Positions 24,345 through 33,113 of a stretch of 64,000 nucleotides of DNA are shown here, in pieces (the stretch's first letter is position 1; the number at the start of each line of letters is the position of its first letter). Below the pieces are notes generated by a model that was given only the letters and a program-made list of their open reading frames with translations, had not been told where the DNA came from and made no database searches. The position numbers and the translations under genes are program-made. This DNA is from G965247475 sp965247475 (GTDB lineage: Bacteria > Chloroflexota > UBA11872), in assembly GCA_965247475.1 (NCBI GenBank), contig OZ252016.1, forward strand, positions 1,798,001-1,862,000, given 5' to 3'.

Positions 24345-27300
24345 ATGCACGCGCCGGGGTCGGGTCAGCCGGCTTTCGACTTCACACCCGCGCAGCAAGC
24401 GGTCATCGACCATCTGGCCGGCGATCTGCTGGTGGTGGCGGGACCCGGCACCGGCAAGACGCGCGTGGTCGTGGAGCGGATCGCCCGGCTGATCGAACGC
24501 CGCGCGGCGGCCCCGCATGAGATTCTCGCGCTCACCTTCGCCCGGCGCGCGGCGCACGAAATGCACATCCGCCTATGGCAACGCCTGGGTGCGCGCGCCG
24601 GGCCGGTGACGGTCGGCACGTTTCACAGCTTCTGTCTGAACCTCATCCGGCGGCACTACGCCGCGCTCGGCTACCGGTCGCCGCCGCAGGTCGCCGGCCC
24701 GCGCGACCAGATCGAGCTGCTGCGCGGAGTCCTTGCGGCAATGAACCAGGCCACGCTCGGTCCGCTGGCGCCGATCGCGAGACGACCCCTCGGCGCGGGG
24801 CTGATCGCGGAGGCGATTGGGCGCATCGCCGAGGCGCCCGCCGACGCGTTCGACGCGCCGGTGCGCCACGCACTGGAAGGGGTCGCGGCCGCCTATCGGA
24901 ACGTAGTGCGCACACGCGGACTGGTGGATCAGGCCTCCATGGTGCCGGAGGTGGTCGCGCTCTGCGAGCGGGACGACGCCCTGCTCGCCGAACTGCGCGA
25001 GCGCTACCGCTTCGTGATCGCGGACGAGTATCAGGACACGAACCGAGCTCAGAACCGGCTGCTGGAACTGCTGGCGCCGCCGGGCTCGAACCTGATGGTC
25101 GTCGGCGATGACGATCAGGCGATCTATGCGTTCCGTGGGACCAGCCCCCGCAATCTGATTGACTTCCAGGCGCAGCGATCGCCGACCCGGCTCGAGCTCA
25201 GCGAGAACTGGCGCTGTCGATCGGAGATCCAGTCGGCGGCGGGCGCGCTGGTCGCGCACAACGAGCACCGGCTGGCGAAGGATGTGCGGTCCGTCCACGA
25301 GGGCGGCGAGGTCGAGGCGCTGCACTTCGCCGACCCGGCCGCCCACGCTCATGGGCTGGCGACGCTGATCGAGGACGAGGTCAGGCTGGGCGGGCGCCGA
25401 TGCGGCGAGATCGCGGTGCTCTGGCGCTCGCTGACGAATCCGCTGGTCCCGTTGCTGACGAGCGAGCTGAAGCGACTGGGGATTCCGGCGCGGGTGATGC
25501 GCCCGGAGCCGGGCGGCGGCGGCATTCGGGAGGCGGTGGCGGCGATCCTGCGCATGCGGCGCACGGGCGGCGCGGTCTCGGACGGGGGCTTGGTCACGGT
25601 GCTCGAATCCGAGCTGTGCGGGACGCCGCTCGCGCACGCGCAGCGCCTCGCTCGCGAGGCGGCGCGGGACCGCGCTCCGCTCGCCGCATTCGTCGCGCGC
25701 CAGACTGACGACCGCCATGCCCGGCAATGCGCCGCGACCCTCGCGCACGTGCGCAAGGTGCTGGCAACGTCGAGCGAGCAGCCGGCGGAGTTTCTGTTCG
25801 AGGTCTGGCGGACGTTCCCGAGTCTGGCGGAAGCGGCGCGACGGATTTCCGACCCGGACGTGGATGAGCAGACCAGAGCGCGACGGGTAGTGGCACAGTT
25901 CCGGTCCCTATTCGAGGACGCCGAGGCGTTCCGGTTGGCCAACCCCGACGCGCCACCCGGCGGCTTTCTGGAGCGGCTCGAGCTTGGGTCGGACGAGCCG
26001 CGTGACCCGCCCTTCGATGACCCCGGCGACGACGTGGTCCGGTTCATGACGGCGCACCAGGCGAAGGGGCTGGAATGGCCGGTAGTGCTGATCCCGGCCC
26101 TGGAGGACGGCAGCTTCCCGATCGCGGGCGGCGACCGCGGTCCCGCCGGGATGGCGGGCGCGTTGACGCGACCTTCGTCGCCGGCCGGAGTGGTGGAGGA
26201 AGAGCGCCGGCTGTTCTATGTCGCGCTGACGCGGGCCGAGGAGCGCGTGGTGCTGAGCGTGGACGCGGTCGGCCGCCAGCGACCGGCGACGCCGTCACGC
26301 TTCCTTGCCGAGTGCGGGCTGGCGCTCGCGGAGGCCGACGCGCCGACCGGCCTGGCGGCGGCGCGGACGCGACCGGACGCCGAGTCGCTGCTGCGTCGGC
26401 GGCTGCGCACCGGCGCGGCCACCGAGCGGGCGCAGGCGGTGTACGCGCTGGACCGGCTATCACGCGGCACGGCGCCCGCGTGGTGGTCGCTGATCGAGCC
26501 GTCGGCCGCGCGGCCGCCCGCGCTCGATGGGATTCCACTGCGCGTGGCGGCGACGGGTCTGGCGGACTTTAGATCGTGCCCCCACCGGTTCAAATGCGGG
26601 CAGTTGCTGCGGCTGCGGCGTCCGCGCGACCCGGTAAGCGGCGTGGGGATCATCGTCCACGCGGCGCTGAGCGTGTTCCACGAACCGCGGGCGGATCACG
26701 CGTTCGACGAGACCACCCTCGCGCGGCTGATCGACGACCACTGGGATCCCGAGCACTTTCAGTACGGACCGATCGAGGATCGTTTCCGGCATGACGCGCG
26801 CGGCTTTGTCGAGAACTACCTGCGATTTCACGCGCAGCGCGGGGCGGCGCTGTCGGTCGAGACACCGTTCGAGATGGAAGTCGGCGGACTGCGCGTGCGG
26901 GGACGCATCGACGCGATCTTCGAGTCGGGCGGGAGCCTGGAGATCGTGGACTACAAGACCGGTACGCAGGTCATGTCGGCGAACGAGGCGGCATCGGACC
27001 TGCAGCTGGGCGTGTACGGCCTGGCCTTCGATCTCTCGGACGACCTGCGCCAGTACGGCTCGCCCACGGCGGCGACCTATCTATACGTGCGCGGCATCAC
27101 GCCGAAGTCGTGGACGAAGGGGATGCGTTCGCGCGCGACCGGACCCGACGAGCGCGCACGCGTCCGCGAGAAGATCGAACGCTACGAGGCCGCCATCCGT
27201 CGCTGGGAGCTCCCGGCCAAAAGCGGCGCGGCGGCGCGGCGAGATGCCGAGGACGCCGATGACCAGCGCGCGCTCACCGATCGGGGCATCTGCCGGGCGT

Positions 27301-27353
27301 GCGAGTTCCGGCGCATATGCCCAGACTTCGCCCCGCGGAGGCTCGGCGCGTGA
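24345..27353 (+). CDS. UvrD-type helicase fused to Fe-S RecB-family nuclease, AdnAB-like subunit 1
   Basis: 1002 residues. SF1A helicase motifs: Q motif FTPAQQAVIDHL, Walker A AGPGTGKT (32-39), LALTFARRAAHEMHIR, motif II DEYQDTN (near 228), GDDDQAIYAFRGTSP, TAHQAKGLEWPVVLIPAL and FYVALTRAEERVVL. The C-terminal ~260 residues form a RecB/AddB-type PD-(D/E)XK nuclease: GRIDAI with IVDYKTG (near 868) and LQLGVYGLAF. Four cysteines (one in RSCPHRF, three in CRACEFRRIC) are placed as in AddB/AdnB Fe-S clusters. Its stop overlaps the next gene's GTG (GTGA), implying a heterodimer. Likely role: double-strand-break end resection, and degradation of foreign linear DNA. The AdnB/AdnA assignment is uncertain, so no symbol is given. 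Confidence 0.88.
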   Translation: MHAPGSGQPAFDFTPAQQAVIDHLAGDLLVVAGPGTGKTRVVVERIARLIERRAAAPHEILALTFARRAAHEMHIRLWQRLGARAGPVTVGTFHSFCLNLIRRHYAALGYRSPPQVAGPRDQIELLRGVLAAMNQATLGPLAPIARRPLGAGLIAEAIGRIAEAPADAFDAPVRHALEGVAAAYRNVVRTRGLVDQASMVPEVVALCERDDALLAELRERYRFVIADEYQDTNRAQNRLLELLAPPGSNLMVVGDDDQAIYAFRGTSPRNLIDFQAQRSPTRLELSENWRCRSEIQSAAGALVAHNEHRLAKDVRSVHEGGEVEALHFADPAAHAHGLATLIEDEVRLGGRRCGEIAVLWRSLTNPLVPLLTSELKRLGIPARVMRPEPGGGGIREAVAAILRMRRTGGAVSDGGLVTVLESELCGTPLAHAQRLAREAARDRAPLAAFVARQTDDRHARQCAATLAHVRKVLATSSEQPAEFLFEVWRTFPSLAEAARRISDPDVDEQTRARRVVAQFRSLFEDAEAFRLANPDAPPGGFLERLELGSDEPRDPPFDDPGDDVVRFMTAHQAKGLEWPVVLIPALEDGSFPIAGGDRGPAGMAGALTRPSSPAGVVEEERRLFYVALTRAEERVVLSVDAVGRQRPATPSRFLAECGLALAEADAPTGLAAARTRPDAESLLRRRLRTGAATERAQAVYALDRLSRGTAPAWWSLIEPSAARPPALDGIPLRVAATGLADFRSCPHRFKCGQLLRLRRPRDPVSGVGIIVHAALSVFHEPRADHAFDETTLARLIDDHWDPEHFQYGPIEDRFRHDARGFVENYLRFHAQRGAALSVETPFEMEVGGLRVRGRIDAIFESGGSLEIVDYKTGTQVMSANEAASDLQLGVYGLAFDLSDDLRQYGSPTAATYLYVRGITPKSWTKGMRSRATGPDERARVREKIERYEAAIRRWELPAKSGAAARRDAEDADDQRALTDRGICRACEFRRICPDFAPRRLGA

Positions 27354-30300
27354 GCGCGTTCACACCCACGCGCGAGCAGCGCGCGATTCTGGACCGGCGG
27401 GGGCCGTTGCTGGTGCTGGCCGGCGCCGGCGTTGGCAAGACGGCCGTCCTGACCCAGCGCGTCGCGAACGCGATCGAGCGCGACGGGGCGGCGCCGGAGT
27501 CGATCCTGGCCTTGACGTTCACACGCGCGGCCGCCGAGGAGATGCGCGCGCGGATCGCACAGGTGCTGGACGACCGCGGAAGCCAAGCCAACCCCAACGC
27601 GATCTGGGTCGGCACGTATCACGCGTTCGCCGGCGAGATCGTGCGCGAGTTCGGCGTGCGGATCGGCGTGACCCCGGCGGTCCGATTGCTCGGCGACGCG
27701 GACAAGTGGGAGCTGCTGGATCGGATCTTCGACGGGCTGGACTTCGAGGCGGTCCCGGTCCGAAACGCCGGGACGGCATTTGACCAGATTCTGAAGTTCG
27801 TGTCGGACGCGCAGAACCACCTGATCACGCCGGAAGAGATCGAGGTGTACGCGGATCGCGCGTCGGATGGCGAAACGGGCGAGCAGGCGGCCGAGCTGCT
27901 GGCGCAATGGCACGAGATGGCGGCGGCGTACCGCGCCTATCAAGACGCCAAGCTGGAGGCGGGGGCGGTGGACTTCGGCGATCAGATCACGTACGCGCTG
28001 CGATTGCTGGACGAGCACGCCGACGTGCGGGCGGAGCTGCGGCGCCGCCATTCACACGTGTTCGTGGATGAGTACCAGGACACCAACCCGGCGCAGCGGC
28101 AATTGCTGCTGTCGCTGATTGGCCGCGACAACCCGAACCTGTTCGTGATCGGCGACGACGATCAAGCGATCTTCCGGTTTCAGGGCGCGACCGTCAGCAA
28201 CATCCTGTCGCTGCCGGAGGAGGCGTCGCTGGGCGACGCGCGGCCCGCGGTGCAGACGCTGGTCGGCAACCGCCGGTCGCTGCCGCCGATCCTGGATGTG
28301 GCCAACGCGGTCGCGGACCGGATCGCCGGCCGGCGACCGAAGCGCCTGACCCACCTGTTGGACGGTCGGGCGACGATCGGTGCGTGTGTAGCCGACACCG
28401 ACCGCGACGAGGCCCGCTGGATCGCGGAGCGGATCGCGAGTCTGCGGAACGCGTCCACGGGCAGCGAGCTGCGGACATTCGGGGCGTACGCAGTGCTCTG
28501 CCGGCGGCGCGCATTGATGCGCCCGGTGGCCGAGGCGCTCGCGGCGGCGAGGATCCCGTTTCGCAATGCCGACCCGACGCCGCTGCTCGAACGCTGGGAG
28601 ATCGACGAGATCCGGGCCATGCTTCAGATCCTGGCCACGCCCGAGGATGACGTTGCGCTGGCACGCATCCTGATCTCGCCGCGCTGGCAGGTATCCGACG
28701 CCGACCTATGGGCGCTCACGGGGCGGCGGCGGGCGGCGCTCGAGGCCGACGGCGGCGGCGGCGCGCGACCGTCTCGCGCCGGCACGCTGCTCGACGCCGT
28801 GATGAGGTTCGAGGACTTGGACGGGCTCAGTGCGGCGGGTCGAGAACGCTTGGGGCGGTTCCGGGACGAGCTGCTCGCGCTCGATCGACGGTCGCGCACG
28901 GCGACAGTCGGAGAGCTGGTCGGGGCGGTGATCGCGGCGGGCGGATACCGCGCCGAGCTGTCGGCGAGCGAGCACGAGGACGATATCGAGGGGCTGCGCA
29001 GCCTCGACCGGTTCGAGCGGCTGGCCGTCGAGTTCGGCGCGTCGCCCGGCTTGCGCGGGCTGCGCGCGTTCGTGCAATACCTGGATCGAGCGGACGAGGC
29101 CGGCGACCCTAGCTTTGGCGACAACGAGCGACCGGCGCCGGACCCGGAGTCGGTGTCGTTGACCACCGTGCATCGCGCGAAGGGATTGGAATGGCCGGTG
29201 GTGTTCGTCCCGGGGCTGGCGGCGGGCCGGTTCCCGAGCAAGTCGCGCAGTAAGCAGGACAACGTGGCGCGCGCGCCGTATCCGCTGCGGGCCGAGCGCG
29301 CCGGGCTGCCGGCGTTCGACGCCGGGGCATTCGGCTACGACGACGCATTCGAGGCCGAGCAGGAGCGGCGCGACGCGGCGCTGGCGGATCTGGAGCTCAA
29401 CGACGAGCGGCGGCTGCTGTACGTGGCAATCACTCGGGCCCGAACGCACCTCTACCTCACACGCGCGCACTGGTACGAGACCAAAAAGAAGCCGTCCGAG
29501 CCGTCGGTCTTCTGGGGCAATCTGACCGATTCAGAGTTATGTCAAGACCTAGGCGAGGCGCCGGCGTCGGCATCGAACCCGGCGCTGGTCGGGCGCCCGG
29601 GCGCGGCGATCGATACGCCGGATGATCGGGGCTTCGCGGCGGCGGGCATCGAGCGGCGAATCGCGCACGGCGAGGCGGAGGCGGTGATTGACGAATTGCT
29701 CGGGTCGAACGACCGGGCGGACTGGGAATCGACCCGGGCGGAGGCGGATCGCCTGATCGAACGCGTCACGTCGCGCACGCCCGTGCCCAAGCGGGCGGGG
29801 CCGGTCGTCGAGGTCCCGATCACGAGCTACTCGGCGTTGAGCACGTTCGAGATCTGCGAGCGGCGCTACCGGCACGCCTACATCGATCGGTTGCCGCGGC
29901 GGCCGTCCCCCTCGCGCGCGGCGGGAGCCGCGCTGCACCGGGCGGTCGCGGGCGAGAGCCTGCTGGCCGGAGATCCGGACGCGCCGGACGCATCGGACCT
30001 GCCCGGCGATGTCGAAGCCGCCCTGGCGGGCCACGAGCATTGGCTCGCGACCTATCGCGCGAGCCGGTTTGCATCCCGCCAAGCGGAGGTTGTGGAGCAC
30101 CCGTTCGCACTGACGCTGGAGGCGGGCGTGATACGAGGCACGATCGATCGGATCGACCGGCTGCCGGACGGCTCGATCGAGATCGTGGACTTCAAGACCG
30201 GTCGGCCGCCCGCAGACGAGAAGCTCAGCGCCGACCTGCAGCTCCCGATCTACGCGCTCGCGGCCGGTGAGTTGCACGACCTGGCGCCGGATCGGATTCG

Positions 30301-30484
30301 CGCCAGCTTCTTCTTCGTCGAGGACGGCAGCGAGTGGCCGCTTCGGTGGGATCAGGCGAGCGCGGGCAACGCGCGGTCGCGGCTCGAGCGGCTGCTGGCG
30401 CGACTGCGAGGCGGCGACTACCCGCTGACGGACGATCAGAGGCAGTGTCGCCACTGCGACTTCAAGCACATCTGCGGTCGATAG
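27350..30484 (+). CDS. UvrD-type helicase fused to Fe-S RecB-family nuclease, AdnAB-like subunit 2
   Basis: 1044 residues, GTG start fixed by the GTGA overlap with the first subunit; a longer reading frame exists but duplicates coding of the partner. Helicase motifs are complete: FTPTREQRAIL, Walker A AGAGVGKT (24-31), LALTFTRAAAEEMRAR, DEYQDTN (near 240), GDDDQAIFRFQGATV, TVHRAKGLEWPVVFVPGLA and LYVAITRARTHLYL. The C-terminal nuclease has GTIDRIDRL, IVDFKTGRP (near 945) and LQLPIYALA; Fe-S cysteines are in FEICERRY (near 836) and CRHCDFKHIC at the C-terminus. Both motors and both nucleases look intact, which fits the dual-motor, dual-nuclease AdnAB of actinobacteria rather than AddAB, where only one subunit keeps a Walker motor plus Fe-S nuclease. 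Confidence 0.88.
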   Translation: MSAFTPTREQRAILDRRGPLLVLAGAGVGKTAVLTQRVANAIERDGAAPESILALTFTRAAAEEMRARIAQVLDDRGSQANPNAIWVGTYHAFAGEIVREFGVRIGVTPAVRLLGDADKWELLDRIFDGLDFEAVPVRNAGTAFDQILKFVSDAQNHLITPEEIEVYADRASDGETGEQAAELLAQWHEMAAAYRAYQDAKLEAGAVDFGDQITYALRLLDEHADVRAELRRRHSHVFVDEYQDTNPAQRQLLLSLIGRDNPNLFVIGDDDQAIFRFQGATVSNILSLPEEASLGDARPAVQTLVGNRRSLPPILDVANAVADRIAGRRPKRLTHLLDGRATIGACVADTDRDEARWIAERIASLRNASTGSELRTFGAYAVLCRRRALMRPVAEALAAARIPFRNADPTPLLERWEIDEIRAMLQILATPEDDVALARILISPRWQVSDADLWALTGRRRAALEADGGGGARPSRAGTLLDAVMRFEDLDGLSAAGRERLGRFRDELLALDRRSRTATVGELVGAVIAAGGYRAELSASEHEDDIEGLRSLDRFERLAVEFGASPGLRGLRAFVQYLDRADEAGDPSFGDNERPAPDPESVSLTTVHRAKGLEWPVVFVPGLAAGRFPSKSRSKQDNVARAPYPLRAERAGLPAFDAGAFGYDDAFEAEQERRDAALADLELNDERRLLYVAITRARTHLYLTRAHWYETKKKPSEPSVFWGNLTDSELCQDLGEAPASASNPALVGRPGAAIDTPDDRGFAAAGIERRIAHGEAEAVIDELLGSNDRADWESTRAEADRLIERVTSRTPVPKRAGPVVEVPITSYSALSTFEICERRYRHAYIDRLPRRPSPSRAAGAALHRAVAGESLLAGDPDAPDASDLPGDVEAALAGHEHWLATYRASRFASRQAEVVEHPFALTLEAGVIRGTIDRIDRLPDGSIEIVDFKTGRPPADEKLSADLQLPIYALAAGELHDLAPDRIRASFFFVEDGSEWPLRWDQASAGNARSRLERLLARLRGGDYPLTDDQRQCRHCDFKHICGR

Positions 30485-30670
30485 CGGCGATACGTCGGGC
30501 TCTGCCGGCTGCCCGTACGCGCGGGGTCCTCACTCATCCGGCGCGACTAGCCGCGATGCACCCAGTGACCCACCGCGCCCTCATAAGACCAACGATCCCA
30601 GCTCATGCACGTCCCCTACCCGCGTGGCACCCGACCCCGACAACCACAGCCCTAAGCAGACCGCGCATCC

Positions 30671-31516
30671 TCACCGAGATTCCGCAGCTTTGCCCCGCAT
30701 GAAATTCACGAACGCCGAGCAAGCGACCAGCATGAACTTTGCTTCCGCAAATCCGACGGCCTCCGCGTCCATGAGCGCGTGTCGAACACCGTCTTTGTCG
30801 CTGGTGTATCCGTACAGTTTCTCTATTCCTGAGAGCAACGCCGGGTGCAACTCCCATCTCTTGCTTAGTTCTCCTAGGGCAGAATTGAGTGAATTACCAC
30901 CTCCTCCAGACATAGACCGACACACTGACTCAACCGAACTAATTGATTCCTTAATCGAGTTTCGATAGTCGGGGTCATTTCGATCCGATAACAACTCTAG
31001 CGCTCATTCTAGATGTCTTCCCACTGTCTTAATACCTTCGGGATGATCGATGGCATTGCCGATCTCTTCTACTTCTATCTGCGACGTAATCGGAGCAATC
31101 TGGCCACTTATCAACTGATAGCCAGCCATGTGACTCTGCAGAATACTGTTAGCGAATGAGACGAATCCAGATCGCGCCTTTGATCCGTGTTGTTGAGGGA
31201 ACTAATTTGCGACAATGAATTCTAAGAAATCGTATACCTCATACCATTCCCAGTGAAAAAATTTCCTCTTTATTGAGGTCTTTACATCAATCCAACCATT
31301 CGGAATGTCGTCCACGGGTAGATTCAGAAAATGAATCCAAAACCGACCTGTGAACACCTCGCAATCTTCTGGCCGCCTGTACGGTGTTTTGTCCCAATAA
31401 GCCCAGCAATCGACCTGGACTGCATTCCACAATCCAATTCTGAGGGCGCGATCCATACCTTCTAGTTGGAAGGCATCCCGCGCCTGCTTGTGTCCGTGGC
31501 GTTCAGAGAAGAGCAC
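30671..31516 (-). pseudogene. AbiJ-NTD4-type abortive-infection gene, broken by two in-frame stops
   Basis: Reading one frame from the GTG at 31516 gives 281 codons, the usual size for this family. The N-terminal domain reads MLFSERHGHKQARDAFQLEG then MDRALRIGLWNAVQVDCWAY. It is interrupted by TAG at codon 105 (31202-31204, after LEFIVAN), continues with SFANSILQSHMAGYQLISGQ and IAPITSQIEVEEIGNAIDHP, meets TGA at codon 171 (31004-31006, after GRHLE), and finishes with DYRNSIKESISSVESVCR, LHPALLSGIEKLYGYTSDKD and RHALMDAEAVGFAEAKFMLV. All parts align to the family in the same frame with no frameshift, so decay is recent or the stops are sequencing errors. The region is clearly lower in GC than its flanks, a sign of horizontal acquisition. 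Intact relatives sense phage infection and abort growth. Confidence 0.75.
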
Positions 31517-31842
31517 TTGACGCTCGGATACCCCAGATTCTTGGCAAGAGCAGCGTCGGCATATGGCAATTGTACTGACGGTCTCCCGCCGGGGGCATGG
31601 CGCCTCCAAGCGGGCGACCAGGTCGGAAGAGCCCGAATGCGACCGGCGCTACGGGCCTAGGCTGACATTCCTCTGGCCCGGATTCGGGCGAATCCGGAAC
31701 AGCCCGATCAGCGGCGGTGAGCCGCGGCGCCCCATGCCGTGCTTTGGCGCGTGGTTCGTTAGGCGGGCTCACCGCAGGTGCGGATTCCGTTGCGACTGAC
31801 CGGGGAGGGCGTGGCACCATGGCGCGCTGAGGAGGTGCAGGC
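31517..31842. other. Non-coding stretch between AbiJ remnant and trpS
   Basis: No convincing gene on either strand in these 326 bases. A possible -10 (TACAAT) for the AbiJ remnant lies at 31569-31574 on the minus strand, and an 8-bp hairpin CCGGATTC-GGGC-GAATCCGG... lies at 31678-31697 without a T-run. GC content rises from the islet level to the genome level across the stretch, so one boundary of the islet is here. Confidence 0.5.
31569..31574 (-). promoter_or_regulatory. Candidate -10 box (TACAAT) of the AbiJ-type gene
   Basis: TACAAT on the minus strand about 50 bases before the GTG of the broken AbiJ-type gene, the same hexamer and distance as before the Panacea pair. No matching -35. 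Confidence 0.3.
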
Positions 31843-32886
31843 ATGGCCGACGGCGAGCGCAAACGCATACTCACGGGACTGCGGCCCTCGGGGCCGTCGC
31901 ACGTGGGCCACTACGCCGGCGCGTTCGCGCAATGGCTGGAGCTGCAGGACGAATACGAGTCGTTCTTCCTGCTGGCCGACTACCAGGTCTCGGATTACGC
32001 GGACGACATCGACTGGATTCGCTGGGGCCTGTGGGAAGTGGCGCTCGACTGGCTCGGCGTGGGGCTGGACCCTGAGAAGTCGTTCTACGTCATCGAGAGC
32101 GGCGTGCCCGAGTTCGCCGAGCTCACCCTGCATCTGAGCTGGTTCCTGGGGCTCGGCCACCTGCAGCGCAACCCCACGCTCAAAGCGGAGCTGGCCGACC
32201 TGGAGACCAAGTCCAGGACGGTGCCGGTGGCCTTCTTCAACTACCCGGTCATGCAGATCGCGAACATCCTGCTGCCGAAGGCGCACCTGGTGCCGGTCGG
32301 GGACGATCAGCTCCCGCACATCGAGATGACCCGGGATATCGCCATCCGCTTCAACCGGCGGTTCGGCGACCTCTTCGTGGTGCCCGACGCACGGGTCGGC
32401 AAGGTTCCGCGGCTGGTCGGCATCGACGGCAAGGGCAAGATGGGCACCTCGGCCGGCAACGCGATCTTCCTGAAGGATTCCGAGGACACGCTGCGCGCGA
32501 AGGTGCGCAGCATGTTCACCGACCCGCGGCGGCTGCGCGCCACCGACCCGGGCACGGTCGAGGGCAACCCGGTGTTCATGTATCACGACGCCTTCAATCC
32601 GAACGAGGCGGAGGTCGAGGACCTCAAGGCGCGCTACCGGGTCGGAAAGGTGGGCGATGTGGAGGTCAAGGATCGGCTCTATGCGGCGATGAACGCGCTG
32701 CTGGCGCCGATTCGCGAGCGGCGCGCCGACTGGGCCGCGCGCCCCGACGACGTACGGGACGTGCTGGCGGCCGGCACGGCCGAGATGAAGCGTCGCGGCG
32801 AGGCATTGATCGGCGAGGTGCGGACGGCGCTGGGGCTGGATTACCTGACCGGCGGGCCTCCGGCGGCGCCGGAGGGCGCTCCGTAG
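31843..32886 (+). CDS. trpS: Tryptophan--tRNA ligase
   Basis: Class Ic aminoacyl-tRNA synthetase, 347 residues; charges tRNA-Trp. The HIGH-type motif is GLRPSGPSHVGHYAGAF (about 10-26), and the KMSKS loop is the variant GKMGTSAGN (198-206), which several bacterial TrpRS share. LVPVGDDQLPHIEMTRDIA is the family's central block. Canonical ribosome-binding site GAGGAGG ends eight bases before ATG 31843. Housekeeping gene downstream of the low-GC islet. Confidence 0.94.
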   Translation: MADGERKRILTGLRPSGPSHVGHYAGAFAQWLELQDEYESFFLLADYQVSDYADDIDWIRWGLWEVALDWLGVGLDPEKSFYVIESGVPEFAELTLHLSWFLGLGHLQRNPTLKAELADLETKSRTVPVAFFNYPVMQIANILLPKAHLVPVGDDQLPHIEMTRDIAIRFNRRFGDLFVVPDARVGKVPRLVGIDGKGKMGTSAGNAIFLKDSEDTLRAKVRSMFTDPRRLRATDPGTVEGNPVFMYHDAFNPNEAEVEDLKARYRVGKVGDVEVKDRLYAAMNALLAPIRERRADWAARPDDVRDVLAAGTAEMKRRGEALIGEVRTALGLDYLTGGPPAAPEGAP

Positions 32887-33113
32887 ACGCGCTGCATCCG
32901 CTTCCAGGCGACCGAATTCGGCCGCTTGGCGAGCCCACGGATCAGGTACCCTGACCATGCAGCGGTGCGCCGCCTTCGGGTTCGACGGCCGGCACGCCGC
33001 TTACGTTCGGAACGCTCAGCAGCCGTGACGGCTCGTCCGAATTACGTCGCGCGGCCCATTGCCGCGATCGGCCGGACGGGCCCCAGTGCCCGCGATGTGA
33101 GGAGCAGATAGGG

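Noticed and set aside
30560..30670. A tRNA-like stretch on the minus strand beside the low-GC islet
   Set aside because: A TCTTATGAGGG string recalls an anticodon arm, but no T-loop (GTTCRANYC) or acceptor stem could be formed, so no tRNA or attachment site is called.
31004..31204. Stop-codon recoding (readthrough or selenocysteine) in the AbiJ-type gene
   Set aside because: Two different stops (TAG and TGA) occur at non-conserved positions and no SECIS-like structure was seen; simple pseudogene decay explains it.
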